A DNA stretch of 64,000 bases from NCBI GenBank assembly GCA_016713275.1, contig JADJPL010000028.1, forward strand, positions 248,001-312,000, given 5' to 3'. Below, one piece after another: positions 51,826 through 61,907 of the stretch (its first letter is position 1; each line of letters begins with the position of its first letter). Made by a program: the position numbers and the translations under genes. A model generated the notes under the pieces. The model saw only the letters and a program-made list of their open reading frames with translations, had not been told where the DNA came from and searched no databases. Source of the stretch: Haliscomenobacter sp. GTDB lineage: Bacteria > Bacteroidota > Bacteroidia > Chitinophagales > Saprospiraceae.

Positions 51826-52682
51826 CTCCGCGGATCGCCGGTTTCGACGCCCCGGCCCGGATCCGTAATCCATTCGCTCCAGGAGCCGGCGTAGATTTTG
51901 GCGCCGGGAAGCCCAGCCCATTCCATGGCCATGGCGTTATGCGCCGCGGTCACCCCCGATCCGCAGTAAACGATGCAGTGTTCGGGATCGCGGCCGACCA
52001 ATAGGGCGTTGAATTTTTCGCGAAGAATTTCCGGGGGTAAAAACGCCCCGTCAGGGCCCACATTGCTGAAATGCGCCACATTCGCGGCGCCAGGAACATG
52101 CCCCGCTACCGGATCAATCGGCTCAACCTCTCCCCGGTACCGCTCCGGCGCCCGGGAATCGATGATCAGGTATTCCGGATCGGAGAGAACGCGTTCGACC
52201 CCGTGGGCGTCCACCCAAACGTCAGGGCGGAGGCGGGGGGTAAAACCGCCTTTTTTTAGCGGAGGAATCTCCTTGGAGGAAGCGCCTCCAGCCGCTGCCC
52301 ACCTGGGCCAGCCCCCGTTGAGCACCGCAACCGCTTCGTGGCCCAGCCATCGCAGAAGCGACCATACCCGGGCGGCCATGGCGCCCCCCATGTCGTCGTA
52401 AGCGACTACCTGGGTTTGGGCGCCAATTCCCCATCCGGAAAAAACGGCAGTAATCGCATCGATTTCAGGCAGGGGATGCCTCCCTGTTTTGCCTTTTTCT
52501 ACTTTCCCGGAAAGATCTTCGTCGAGGTGGGCATAGTACGCCCCGGGGATATGCCCTTCCAGATAAGCCGTTCTTCCCGCTTCCGTATTGGACAACTGAA
52601 AACGGCAGTCGATAATCACCCAATCGGGGTCTCCCAGGGAAACCTTTAATTCGGAGGGTTCGATGAGCAGGGTATAAGCCAT
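51822..52682 (-). CDS. Sulfurtransferase (two rhodanese domains)
   Basis: A 286-residue thiosulfate or 3-mercaptopyruvate sulfurtransferase. The N-terminal inactive domain has WVIIDCRFQL, GHIPGAYYAHLDEDLSG and VVAYDDMGGAMAARVWSLLRW. The active domain has YLIIDSRAPERYRGEVEPID, GHIPGA-like GHVPGAANVAH, and the catalytic Cys in VYCGSGVTAAHN. CGSGVTA is shared by both activities, so the donor is left open. ATG 52682 was chosen over an upstream TTG. Convergent with metF. Confidence 0.9.
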   Translation of the reverse strand: MAYTLLIEPSELKVSLGDPDWVIIDCRFQLSNTEAGRTAYLEGHIPGAYYAHLDEDLSGKVEKGKTGRHPLPEIDAITAVFSGWGIGAQTQVVAYDDMGGAMAARVWSLLRWLGHEAVAVLNGGWPRWAAAGGASSKEIPPLKKGGFTPRLRPDVWVDAHGVERVLSDPEYLIIDSRAPERYRGEVEPIDPVAGHVPGAANVAHFSNVGPDGAFLPPEILREKFNALLVGRDPEHCIVYCGSGVTAAHNAMAMEWAGLPGAKIYAGSWSEWITDPGRGVETGDPRS

Positions 52683-52729
52683 AAGCGCCAAGGATTAAAC
52701 GAAGGGAAGATAGGGATTTTCGCCGAGCC

Positions 52730-53755
52730 TTATTTGCGTTCCTGAGCGCAATAATGCAGCGAAGAGCAATTTTCCGGGCGGAGTAGCGTGTTTGCTGCTT
52801 CGTAGATCTCCTCTGCGGTGAGCTGGGCGTAGATCTCCCACTCGGAATTGATCAGGCCCGGATCGCCCAGCACCTCGAAGAAAGCCAGGTTCATGCCTTT
52901 ACTCAGGGCGCTCAACTCGGAAAAGACCAGATTGCTTTCTGCCTTGTTTTTCCATTTCTGGAGCTCCTGTTCCTCGATCGGCGTTTGCTGAAGGCGCCGG
53001 ATCTCTTCCCAAACGGCGGCTTCAGCCTGCTCCGGTGTAAACCCTTTAGACAATTTGCCCTCGATGACCAGCAAGCCTGGGTCAAAGCTGCCCCCGACGT
53101 AGCAATCGACCGAAGAGAAAATGCGCTGTTCCTTGAGCAGCCTCCGGTAGAGGCGGGAAGAAGCGCCATTGCACAACACGTCCGACAGCAGGTCGGCGGG
53201 ATAAAACGCCCGGTCGGCCCTACCGGAAATATGAAAAGCCATATACAGCGCATCCACGGGAACATCCCCATAGTGGACCTTGCGCCGGTAAGCTTGCTGG
53301 GGCGGCTCTGAAGGCAACTGCCGCGCCGGGATTTGACCGGCGGGAATATCCGCAAACCACTTTTCCACCAGTTTGCGGGTTTTGCGAAGGTCCTGCTTGC
53401 CCGAGATGGTCAGCACGGCATTGTTCGGACGGTAGTAATGGAAGAAAAAAGACCGCACATCTTCCATGCGCGCATTTTCCACATGTTCGGGAACCAGCCC
53501 GATTACCGGCCACCGGTAGGGGTGCACCTGAAACGCCAGATCCGACAACAGGTGCCAGATGTCGCCGAAAGGCTCGTTGAGACAGGTTTCCTTGAATTCC
53601 TCAACGACGACCTTGCGCTGCACGTCCAGCACCTCCTCGTCGAAATTCAGGCTTTGCATGCGGTCCGACTCCAGCCAGAGCGCCGTTTCCAGGTTTGCCG
53701 AAGGCAATACTTCGTAGAAATTGGTGAAGTCGTTGTTGGTGAACGCGTTATTCAT
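52730..53755 (-). CDS. M16 peptidase-family protein lacking the catalytic HxxEH (internal deletion)
   Basis: From ATG 53755 the protein has 341 residues and starts directly in NNAFTNNDFTNFYEVLPSAN, the segment that in M16 peptidases follows GGE about 60 residues in. VVVEEFKETCLNEPFGD (third zinc ligand region) and the M16_C domain (YRPNNAVLTISGKQD) are intact. Upstream, GTG 53786 reads VINFDRFELENE then stops. This is the usual first dozen residues of these proteins in a different frame. So roughly 60 codons containing HxxEH are missing between two GAGAAT-like words. As read, it cannot be an active metallopeptidase. Confidence 0.75.
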   Translation of the reverse strand: MNNAFTNNDFTNFYEVLPSANLETALWLESDRMQSLNFDEEVLDVQRKVVVEEFKETCLNEPFGDIWHLLSDLAFQVHPYRWPVIGLVPEHVENARMEDVRSFFFHYYRPNNAVLTISGKQDLRKTRKLVEKWFADIPAGQIPARQLPSEPPQQAYRRKVHYGDVPVDALYMAFHISGRADRAFYPADLLSDVLCNGASSRLYRRLLKEQRIFSSVDCYVGGSFDPGLLVIEGKLSKGFTPEQAEAAVWEEIRRLQQTPIEEQELQKWKNKAESNLVFSELSALSKGMNLAFFEVLGDPGLINSEWEIYAQLTAEEIYEAANTLLRPENCSSLHYCAQERK

Positions 53756-53928
53756 TCTCCAATTCAAACCGGTCGAAATTGATCACGCTTGTTTGTTTTT
53801 ATAAAGGGCGCTAAATTACGCAAAAGCCCCTGGTTTTTCGGGGATTAATTTTAGCCCGGGCGGGAAGAAATTTCTTTTTATATTCGGTCCGGATCGCTTA
53901 ATTTTATGAAGGACAAATACCTGTGCTT

Positions 53929-56069
53929 ATGCCTCGTCCCGATTTCAGCAAAATGAAGCTGAACCTTGGCCTGAACGGCCCGGTCCCTCAGGCAGACTCC
54001 TCTCCCTGGATCACCGCCGAACAAATTCCGCTCCAATCCGTCTACCTGCCGGAAGCGGTGCGCGATTTACCTCACCTGGGCTATACCGCAGGCCTCCCTC
54101 CGTTTTTGCGCGGGCCGTACAGCTCGATGTACGCGGTGCGGCCCTGGACGATCAGGCAGTACGCCGGGTTCTCCACCGCCGAGGAAAGCAATGCCTTCTA
54201 CCGCCGAAACCTCGCCCAGGGCCAAAAAGGCTTGTCGGTCGCTTTTGACCTGGCAACCCACCGGGGATACGATTCCGACCACGAGCGCGTGACCGGCGAC
54301 GTTGGCAAAGCGGGCGTTGCCATCGATTCGGTGGAAGATATGAAAATCCTCTTCGACCAAATCCCCCTCGGGGAGATGTCCGTGTCCATGACCATGAACG
54401 GAGCGGTCGTTCCCGTAATGGCCTTCTATATTGTAGCGGCGGAGGAACAAGGGGTTGCGCTTGACCATCTCAACGGGACCATCCAGAACGACATTTTGAA
54501 GGAATTCATGGTCCGCAATACCTATATCTACCCTCCCTTGCCTTCCATGCGGATCATTGCCGATATTTTTGCCTACACCGCGAAACACATGCCCAAGTTC
54601 AACTCCATCAGCATCAGCGGGTATCACATGCACGAAGCGGGCGCCCCAGCCGACCTCGAGCTGGCCTTTACCCTGGCAGACGGGCTGGAGTACCTGCGCG
54701 CAGGCAGAGCAGTGGGCCTGGATATCGACGACTTCGCTCCCCGCTTGTCTTTTTTCTGGGCGACCGGAATGAACCTGTTTATGGAAATCGCCAAAATGCG
54801 GGCGGGAAGGTTGCTGTGGTCTTACCTGGTCAAACAATTCGATCCCAAAGACCCCAAATCCATGGCGCTGCGCACGCACTGCCAAACCTCCGGCTGGAGC
54901 CTTACCGAGCAAGACCCCTTCAATAATATTACCCGGACTACCGTGGAAGCTATGGCCGCTGCCCTGGGGGGGACTCAGTCGCTCCACACCAATTCGCTCG
55001 ATGAAGCCATCGCACTGCCTACCGACTTTTCCGCCAAAATCGCCCGCGATACCCAGATCTTCCTCCAAAAGGAAACCGACATCACCAAGGCCATCGATCC
55101 CTGGGCGGGTTCCTACTACGTGGAATCCCTGACCAAAGCGCTCGCCGAGCGCGCCTGGGTTCATATCCGGGAAGTGGAGGAACTGGGCGGTATGGCAAAG
55201 GCCATCGAGCAGGGGCTTCCTAAGCTGAAGATCGAAGAGGCGGCAGCCCGAAAACAGGCCCGTATCGATAGCAGAAAAGACCTGATCGTTGGGGTGAACG
55301 TGTATACCCTGGAACAACAAGCCGCCATCGAAACCCTGGAAGTGGACAATACCGCGGTTAGGGATTCTCAGGTACGCCGGATTCAGGATGTCAAAGCCCG
55401 GCGCGATGAGGCTGCCGTTCAGGCCTCCCTGGAAGCCCTGTACCAATGCGCCTTGACCGGAGAAGGGAACCTGCTGGAACATGCGGTCCAATGCGCCCGG
55501 CTACGGGCCACGCTTGGGGAGATCTCCTATGCTATGGAGCGCGTCTTTGGCCGGTTTGCTCCCGTTACCCGAACGGTTTCGGGCGTGTACTCCAGCGAAA
55601 TAGCTCAAGCAGATGAAGATTTCGGATTGGCCCAATCCCTGGCCGATCAGTTTGAACAACTGGAAGGCCGCCGCCCGAGGATCATGATCGCCAAACTCGG
55701 GCAAGATGGCCACGACCGCGGCGCCAAAGTCATCTCCACCAGCTTCGCCGACCTCGGGTTCGACGTCGATATCGGGCCGCTTTTCCAAACGCCTCAGGAA
55801 GCCGCCCGACAAGCCGTTGAGAACGATGTGCATATCCTGGGCATCTCCTCCCTCGCCGCAGGCCATAAAACCCTTGTGCCCCAAACCATCGCCGAATTGG
55901 AGAAACTAGGACGCAGGGACATCATGGTCGCCGTCGGTGGCGTCATTCCTCCGCAGGACTATTCCTTCCTGTACGACCAGGGGTCGTCGCTATTTTTGGA
56001 CCGGGAACCAAGATCTCCAAAGCGGCCAAACAGCTTCTGGAGATCCTCATCCAGGGGGTCGAGATTTAG
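53929..56069 (+). CDS. scpA: Methylmalonyl-CoA mutase, large/catalytic subunit (one apparent frameshift)
   Basis: A B12 enzyme interconverting succinyl-CoA and (R)-methylmalonyl-CoA. Substrate barrel: [50 protein letters not shown] and [12 protein letters not shown]. The C-terminal cobalamin domain has the His ligand in [13 protein letters not shown] and [15 protein letters not shown]. The first frame drifts after FLYDQG. Adding one G to the four at 55980-55983 restores [19 protein letters not shown] to a TAG at 56067-56069, the normal C-terminus, giving 713 residues. No partner small subunit or meaB is adjacent. It is convergent with the next gene, 4 bases away. Confidence 0.92.
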
Positions 56070-56073
56070 GCGC

Positions 56074-57639
56074 TTACTTCCGGGAGGGGGGGATCTTTGG
56101 AAACCGTTTGCTTTCCACGACGTTGGAAGGCAGGCTCTCCCGGTAGTTTTTATCCAGGGAGGAGACGCGGTATTGGTATTTCTGCCCTTTCCATCCTTTC
56201 GCGTCCAAAAATGCATTGCCCCTTGCCTGATCGGCCGGGAGAATCTTGATAATTGCTCCTGGCATGTTGGTGTTGGGCTGTATCCCCACCGGAAAGCGGT
56301 AGACCACGATATGGCCCAGCCCGGAGGGGTTGCGGGGCCAGTTCCATTCCAGCCGGTTGCCCAGCCGCGTCCGCTTGGCTTTTGCCAGCAGGGGCGCAGG
56401 TAATAAATTCCCGTTGGCGGCGCCGGTGCGCTCGGGCAACAGGGCGGGGGACCGGAAGAAATCGTAGCGCAGCGAATCGGCAAAACCCAGCGGGTTGCGG
56501 TTCAACTGCCTGGCATTAAAGAACACCTGGCCATGCACGCCCGGATACCTGCGGTTGATGCGCATTTGCCTGGGCATCTGGTCGGGTTCCTTCCATTGGG
56601 CAGCGCGGTCGGTCCCTATGCGGTATGGCGCCATGCCGATGTAGAGCTTTTTGCCATACGAATTGCTATGCCACCATTGCAGGGTTTTCTCGTAATCGAC
56701 CAGATCGAATCCAATATGAAAGTAGATCTGGGGGACCACGTAATCGATCCAACCTTCCTTAAGCCACTTGCGGATATCGGCGTAGAGGTCGTCGTAGTTC
56801 GTTTGGCCGGAGCGGGTGGGCGAGCCCGACGGGTCGACCGACTGGTTTCGCCAAACCCCAAAGGGGCTGATCCCAAATTCTACCCAGGGTTTGATGGACT
56901 TGATGTTTTGCTGGATCATCCAGATCAAGGTATCCACATTATGCCTGCGCCAATCGTCGACCGACCCAAACTCCCCGCCCAGCCGGGCGTAATCGGCAGA
57001 ATCCGGAAAAACTTCGCCGGCAATCTTATAGGGATAGAAGTAATCGTCCATGTGAATGGCATCTACGTCGTAGCGGGCGACAATCTCGTTGACCACCTGA
57101 ATGAGGTGATCCCAAACCTCGGGAAGCGCGGGGTTGAGGTAATATTTCGGGCCGTACCGCAGGATCCAGTCCCGGCGGGTGTTGAAAACGTGGTTGGGCG
57201 CCAGCCGGGCAGTGTCCAGGTCATTGGTTGCCCGGTAGGGGTTAAGCCAGGCATGAAACTCGAAGTTTCGGGCGTGGGCAGTTTCGATTAAAAAAGGAAG
57301 CAGGTCCCAATTGCCTTGCGGCGCCAGCCCTTGTTTCCCGGTGAGGTATAAAGACCAGGGCGCCAGGCCGCTGGAATAAAAGGCATCGGCGGCGGGCCGG
57401 ATCTGCATCACGATCGCATTGAGCCCCTGCATTTCGAAGGTATCCAGAAGGGAAAGCCATTCCTGCTTTAGCATGGACGTGTCGGCTGTAGGCTTCTTCG
57501 GGTAATCGATATTGGCTACGGAAGCCACCCAAACTCCGCGAAACTCCCGCTTGGGAGGAGGAGGCGTTTGGCCCAGCAGCGAATCGGCAGTTAGAAAGGC
57601 GGTGAGCGCGCCAAGAAACAACGCGAGGTACTTTATCAT
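56074..57639 (-). CDS. GHL10-family (DUF187) glycoside hydrolase-like protein
   Basis: A 521-residue exported protein with a signal peptide ([20 protein letters not shown]). The TIM barrel shows [59 protein letters not shown] with its acidic pair, and [13 protein letters not shown], all typical of GHL10. A fibronectin-like C-terminal part follows ([18 protein letters not shown]). The family is thought to act on peptidoglycan or other glycans; substrate unknown here. Confidence 0.87.
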   Translation of the reverse strand: MIKYLALFLGALTAFLTADSLLGQTPPPPKREFRGVWVASVANIDYPKKPTADTSMLKQEWLSLLDTFEMQGLNAIVMQIRPAADAFYSSGLAPWSLYLTGKQGLAPQGNWDLLPFLIETAHARNFEFHAWLNPYRATNDLDTARLAPNHVFNTRRDWILRYGPKYYLNPALPEVWDHLIQVVNEIVARYDVDAIHMDDYFYPYKIAGEVFPDSADYARLGGEFGSVDDWRRHNVDTLIWMIQQNIKSIKPWVEFGISPFGVWRNQSVDPSGSPTRSGQTNYDDLYADIRKWLKEGWIDYVVPQIYFHIGFDLVDYEKTLQWWHSNSYGKKLYIGMAPYRIGTDRAAQWKEPDQMPRQMRINRRYPGVHGQVFFNARQLNRNPLGFADSLRYDFFRSPALLPERTGAANGNLLPAPLLAKAKRTRLGNRLEWNWPRNPSGLGHIVVYRFPVGIQPNTNMPGAIIKILPADQARGNAFLDAKGWKGQKYQYRVSSLDKNYRESLPSNVVESKRFPKIPPSRK

Positions 57640-57703
57640 GATCAGGCGGATTTATCCCTTGAAAATAGGAAAAAAAGAAGCAGGATCAATCCGGGCGCAC
57701 ATT

Positions 57704-57761
57704 TAAAAAAAAGGCCGTTTCCTTTTCCCTGAAACCAGGGAGGAAACAGCCTTTAAAAAAA
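57704..57761. terminator. Bidirectional rho-independent terminator
   Basis: Arms AAAGGCCGTTTCC and GGAAACAGCCTTT surround an inner CCCTG-AAAC-CAGGG stem, with A-rich and T-rich flanks on both sides. It ends the minus-strand gene at 57833. Confidence 0.8.
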
Positions 57762-57832
57762 GACATACTGCTAAAGGGTGATTTCAAACAAGAAATTGGG
57801 AATAAGGACAAAGGATCAGGTATCCGTATCTA

Positions 57833-58630
57833 TCAGGCGCGTTCCTGTTGCCAGGACTTCACTTGCTGCATCAGGTCTATGTTGATTTCCGGAGCGAACA
57901 TATTGCCGGACAGCCGGTCGTCAAACAGTCCGAGTTTCATTTCTTTGGCGAGGGATTTGGCCAGGTCGCCCATGTTTCGGGCATATTCCCGGTGTTTACC
58001 CAAAGCGATAAAATGGTCGATAATCCCCGTGCGCAGCAATTCGTAGGGGTCGGTTTGCTGAAGCATCTGGCGCTGGGTTTTTCCTTTGGGATTCAATCCT
58101 TGTTCGTGCATTTGTTTGCGCAACGAATCGGAGGAATATCCGAGAACATGCGCGCGATAGATCCACCAGTTTGCGGAGGACCCCCCGTTTCGGGATTCAT
58201 ATACCTTGAGATGCCGGTGCTCGGCGGCTTCCTGGCAAGACCGAAGACAGAGCGCTTTGGTCAGTTCCAGCAGGTCGGACAGTTCTTCCTTCGTCAGGCT
58301 GTTCATAGCGCCTTCCTCGTCGGATAGCTCCTGCAACTGACGCGCGTATTTCATCTTGGACCTGCTTCGGGAATGCAGGGCAATATGTTTGGCCAGTTCA
58401 ACCGATAAATAGAAATCTTCCAGTACGGACTGGCTGTCTTTGAGCTTCCGGGGCGCGTAATCCTTCATGACTACCGGACGGCGAATGCCATCCCGGAATG
58501 CGTACACATCCTTCAGCCAGCGGCGGATCAACACCCCGTAATTGTGAACGGGTAGTTCCAGCAGTTGGAAAAGATGGGTGGCGGTAACGACCTTGGTGCC
58601 TTTGTTGCTTACAAAAACTTCCAGTTCCAT
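57833..58630 (-). CDS. AntA/AntB antirepressor-like protein
   Basis: A 265-residue protein. Residues about 15-100 resemble an AntA-type antirepressor: VVTATHLFQLLELPVHNYG, then LIRRWLKDVYAF and YLSVELAKHIALHSRSR. The C-terminal 150 residues, with NWWIYRAHVLGYSSDSLRK, are helical and not recognised. Such domains bind DNA in phages, but similar genes are also chromosomal in Bacteroidota. No phage genes surround it. ATG 58630 follows an exact -7 box; a GTG at 58648 is the alternative. Confidence 0.6.
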   Translation of the reverse strand: MELEVFVSNKGTKVVTATHLFQLLELPVHNYGVLIRRWLKDVYAFRDGIRRPVVMKDYAPRKLKDSQSVLEDFYLSVELAKHIALHSRSRSKMKYARQLQELSDEEGAMNSLTKEELSDLLELTKALCLRSCQEAAEHRHLKVYESRNGGSSANWWIYRAHVLGYSSDSLRKQMHEQGLNPKGKTQRQMLQQTDPYELLRTGIIDHFIALGKHREYARNMGDLAKSLAKEMKLGLFDDRLSGNMFAPEINIDLMQQVKSWQQERA

Positions 58631-58650
58631 AATACCTGTTTTGTTCACAA

Positions 58651-58681
58651 CAAAGATACAGGTTTTGTTTTATTAAAACAA
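58651..58681 (-). promoter_or_regulatory. Promoter with palindrome for the AntA-like gene
   Basis: Minus-strand -7 box TATCTTTG (58651-58658) with TTG at 58679-58681 about 20 bases upstream. A perfect palindrome, TTGTTTTATTAAAACAA (58665-58681), covers the -33 box and spacer, a likely operator. Confidence 0.55.
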
Positions 58682-58775
58682 TATTTTTAATAAAAAATGT
58701 TTTAAATATTTTTTTTGTTTCAAAATGGTCTTTTTACCCCGCTATGATGCCCTCGCAATACGTCGGACATTTTTC

Positions 58776-58867
58776 CGGGCTTGGCTCATAAGACCACGGT
58801 TTGCTTCCTGCATAAAATTTTATTTTTTGGCAGCCAGGGGCAAGACCAGTCCTCTGAGACAGGCCCC
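58776..58867. mobile_element. MITE-like element, third copy (diverged)
   Basis: Ends GGGCTTGGCTCATAAGACCA and CAGTCCTCTGAGACAGGCCC are degenerate inverted repeats of the 32372 family. The interior CATAAAATTTTATTTTTTGG and CAGCCAGGGGCAA matches that element with its long palindrome removed. Confidence 0.65.
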
Positions 58868-58871
58868 GCGT

Positions 58872-59999
58872 TTACCCGAAAAACAAACCCACCGTGATCC
58901 GGTCGGCCAGGAATTTTCCAAACCGGGTAAGCCGGTAACTCCCCCGGTGTAATTCCACCAGACCTTGCTGGAGATAAGGCCGGACCTGTTCGAGGAAATG
59001 TTCCTTAAAAGGGGAGGGGGTACCTGCCGGATCAAACCCCCAGCTGGTTCGCAGCCCGGTGAGCAGGCGGTCGTGGTAGTGTTGAACGGGGGTGAGGGTT
59101 TCGGTCTCGTACCATAGGGCTTCACCGGCATTGGTGGCCGTCAGCAGCTTCAGGTAGTTGGAGTTATGGGCAATATTCCACTGCCTGGAAACCCCGTTGA
59201 ACGAATGCGCCGAGGGGCCGATCCCCAGATAAGGCTCCCCGAGCCAGTAACTGGAGTTGTGGCGCGCGCGCCAGCCCTCCTGCGCAAAATTGGAGATTTC
59301 GTAATGTGCATACCCGGCCAATGCCATTGTGTCCATCAGAAATTCGTATTGCCGGGCGGCAGTGTCTTCGTCGGGCGGAGGCGTCTTGCCTTTGTTTACC
59401 ATATGGGCAAGGGCCGTGCGGTCTTCTACCGTCAGGGAATACGCCGACACATGGGGGATGCCCAACCCGATCATCGTGCGTACATTATAGGCCCATTGGG
59501 CGTCGTCGGTGGTAGGTGCGCCGTAAATCAGGTCGGCCGTCAGGTTGACAAACCCGGCCGCGAGCGCGTTTTCGATGCACGTCAGCGCTTCGGCAGCGGT
59601 ATGTGCGCGATTCATGTAGCGCAGGTCGGCTTCTGAAAACGACTGGATGCCTATGCTCAGCCGGTTGACCGGACTGTCGCGAAGCGCCTTCAGCTTGTCT
59701 GGGCTCAGATCGTCGGGATTGGCTTCCAGGGTGACTTCGGCATCGGAATCTACCGGATGCAGCGCATAAATTTTTTCAAAAAGACGTTCCAATTCAGAAC
59801 CCGAAAGCAGGGAAGGCGTGCCTCCTCCAAAGTAAATGCTGGTCAGCGGGGCGCCCTGGAGGTAATGGCGCTGCCTTTCCAGTTCAACCAAAAGGGCCTC
59901 TACCATTTCGCCTTTTCTTTGCAAATTGGTGGAAAAATGAAAATTGCAGTAATGGCAGGCTTGTTTGCAAAAAGGAATATGAAGGTAAAGACCTGGCAT
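58872..59999 (-). CDS. hemW: Radical SAM haem chaperone HemW
   Basis: A 375-residue radical SAM protein related to coproporphyrinogen III dehydrogenase. The [4Fe-4S] site is CKQACHYC. The haem-binding HNxxYW motif specific to HemW is present as RHNSSYW, and TSIYFGGGTPSLLS, VTLEANPDDLSPDKL and RLSIGIQSFSEADLRYM are family blocks. The N-terminus is MPGLYLHIPFCKQ, lacking the Cys and long extension of true HemN. HemW delivers haem to target proteins. Divergent from the BamA-like gene. Confidence 0.93.
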   Translation of the reverse strand: MPGLYLHIPFCKQACHYCNFHFSTNLQRKGEMVEALLVELERQRHYLQGAPLTSIYFGGGTPSLLSGSELERLFEKIYALHPVDSDAEVTLEANPDDLSPDKLKALRDSPVNRLSIGIQSFSEADLRYMNRAHTAAEALTCIENALAAGFVNLTADLIYGAPTTDDAQWAYNVRTMIGLGIPHVSAYSLTVEDRTALAHMVNKGKTPPPDEDTAARQYEFLMDTMALAGYAHYEISNFAQEGWRARHNSSYWLGEPYLGIGPSAHSFNGVSRQWNIAHNSNYLKLLTATNAGEALWYETETLTPVQHYHDRLLTGLRTSWGFDPAGTPSPFKEHFLEQVRPYLQQGLVELHRGSYRLTRFGKFLADRITVGLFFG

Positions 60000-60038
60000 G
60001 CCGGCTGATTTAATTGGGAAAACACAAATTTCAACAAA

Positions 60039-61811
60039 TTGATCCCTTGTGGCGCAAAGCTGAGAAAAAAGGACTGGATTAGGAAATGCGGAATGGCCTT
60101 GGCCTTAATGGCCTTCTTCTGCACTGGCGTCAAAGCTCAGGAACGCCTGGTCCTTTACAGCGATGGGCCGCTCCCTGCCAGAGTCCGGGTGGATTCGCTT
60201 TTCCCCGACTCCGTCACGCTGTTTCGTGGGCTCGGCGCGTTGCTGAACGGGCTCCAGGACAAAGGGTATCTGGAATCTTCCCTGGATTCTTTTTCCCGGG
60301 CAGGCAGTATTTGGAGCGTCTGGCTTCACCTTGGGCCGGCGTATTTCTGGGGCGGCCTCGATGTTTCTGCGCTCCCTCCGGGCGCCGCGCTCCGCCCCGG
60401 GCGGCAGAAAGGCCAGCCCGTGAGCCAATCGGCGCTGGTCCGCCTTCAGGACCGGCTGCTCCAGGCTTCTGCCAGCGAGGGCTACCCTTTTGCCCGCCTG
60501 AAGGCTGATCGACTCCAGGCCGACGGCAATCGCCTGAGCCTGCGGCTAACGCTGGAAGAAGGTCCTTTTTTTTCGCTCGACACCCTGATCCTGGAAGGCG
60601 ACGCGCCGGTCAGCAACCGGTTTTTGCAGCAATACCTGGGCCTCCTCCCTGGCAAGCCCTACTCCCAATCCGCCGTGCTGCGCATCCGGGAACGTATCCG
60701 GGCGTTGCCCTACCTCCAGTTGGTCAAGGACCCGGAGGTGCGGTTTTCCCTGGGCCGCGCCGAAGTGATCCTGCCCCTGTCGGCCCGCAATGCCAGCCGG
60801 TTCGATTTCCTGATTGGCGTGCTTCCCAACAACCTCCAGACCGGCCGGCTGCTGCTCACCGGAAGCCTGGAAGGGGAGTTCCTCAACCAGCTGGGGGCGG
60901 GCGAACGGATCTACGCCCGCATCGAACAGCTCCGCCCTCAAACCCAGCGCCTGGATATTCAGTTGGGCTTTCCGTACCTGGCAGGCCTCCCGCTGGGGGT
61001 GGATGCCCGCCTGCATTTGTACAAAAGAGACACGTCCTTCCTCGACGCCGACGCTAGTCTGGGGCTTCGGTACCTTTTTCAGGGCGCCGGCTATTTCAAG
61101 GCATTCTGGAACCAGCGAAGTTCCCGCTTGCTCGGGTATAACGCGGATGCGCTGGTCTCCGCCAACCGCCTGCCGGCCAATCTGGACGTCCGGGTCGCTT
61201 TTTTTGGGTTCGAAGGAGGCGCGGAACGGCTGGATTACCGGTTCAATCCCCGGCAGGGATGGGCCTTCCAATCCAGCATTGGCGCAGGGACCAAAAAAAT
61301 CCTTCCCAATAAACGCCTGGAAGACCTGGGGTTGGGAGGGCTGTACGACAGCCTGGAGCTGAATTCCGCCCAGATTCAGCTGGTAGTTCGGGCAGGGGCT
61401 TATTTTCCGCTTTTCAAAAGGAGCGTTTTTTACTGGGGACTTCAGGGGAAAGGGCTGCTTTCCAGACAACCGGCGCTTCCCAACGAACAATTCCGCCTGG
61501 GAGGGAACCGAACGCTCAGAGGGTTCGACGAGGAATTTTTTCAGGCGACCCATTTTTTGGTCAATACCTGGGAATACCGGCTGCTGCTTTCCGAAAACGG
61601 ATATCTCTCCGCCTTTGCGGATGCAGCCTGGCTGGAAGATCGCACGGCGGAACGGGCAAACGTGTTTTTCCCTGTGGGTTGGGGAGGCGGAATAACGTTC
61701 GAAACCCGGGCCGGCGTGTTCGGATTAAGCCTTGCCTACGGGGTGCGCTGGGGCGAAAAGCCGGATTGGACCAGCCCGAAGGTGCATTTGGGATACGTCA
61801 GCTTGTTTTAG
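60039..61811 (+). CDS. BamA/TamA-like outer-membrane barrel protein
   Basis: About 590 residues from TTG 60039 (ATG 60093 is an alternative, but it would drop the basic start of the signal peptide, RKKDWIRKCG). The signal ends near FFCTGVKAQ. The N-terminal half contains POTRA-like segments (LDTLILEGDAPVSNRFLQQY). The C-terminal half is a 16-strand-type barrel with the conserved LGGNRTLRGFDEEFF (the RGF loop of BamA/TamA) and a final aromatic LGYVSLF. It probably inserts or moves proteins or lipids at the outer membrane. It is shorter than BamA (over 750), so it is not the main assembly factor. Confidence 0.82.
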   Translation: MIPCGAKLRKKDWIRKCGMALALMAFFCTGVKAQERLVLYSDGPLPARVRVDSLFPDSVTLFRGLGALLNGLQDKGYLESSLDSFSRAGSIWSVWLHLGPAYFWGGLDVSALPPGAALRPGRQKGQPVSQSALVRLQDRLLQASASEGYPFARLKADRLQADGNRLSLRLTLEEGPFFSLDTLILEGDAPVSNRFLQQYLGLLPGKPYSQSAVLRIRERIRALPYLQLVKDPEVRFSLGRAEVILPLSARNASRFDFLIGVLPNNLQTGRLLLTGSLEGEFLNQLGAGERIYARIEQLRPQTQRLDIQLGFPYLAGLPLGVDARLHLYKRDTSFLDADASLGLRYLFQGAGYFKAFWNQRSSRLLGYNADALVSANRLPANLDVRVAFFGFEGGAERLDYRFNPRQGWAFQSSIGAGTKKILPNKRLEDLGLGGLYDSLELNSAQIQLVVRAGAYFPLFKRSVFYWGLQGKGLLSRQPALPNEQFRLGGNRTLRGFDEEFFQATHFLVNTWEYRLLLSENGYLSAFADAAWLEDRTAERANVFFPVGWGGGITFETRAGVFGLSLAYGVRWGEKPDWTSPKVHLGYVSLF

Positions 61812-61907
61812 GCGCCCCCCCGGCGGGCCCTTTGGGGGGGGGGCCCTTCCCGGGGGCGCCCGGGGGGGGGGGGCGGGGGCCCGGGAGGAGGAGGGGCCGG
61901 GGCTGTT
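61812..61907. other. Extreme GC homopolymer tract between convergent genes
   Basis: Runs of up to 12-13 G or C alternate here, unlike any other part of the window. The sequence could be a strong hairpin terminator that was misread. I see nothing coding in it. Confidence 0.7.
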
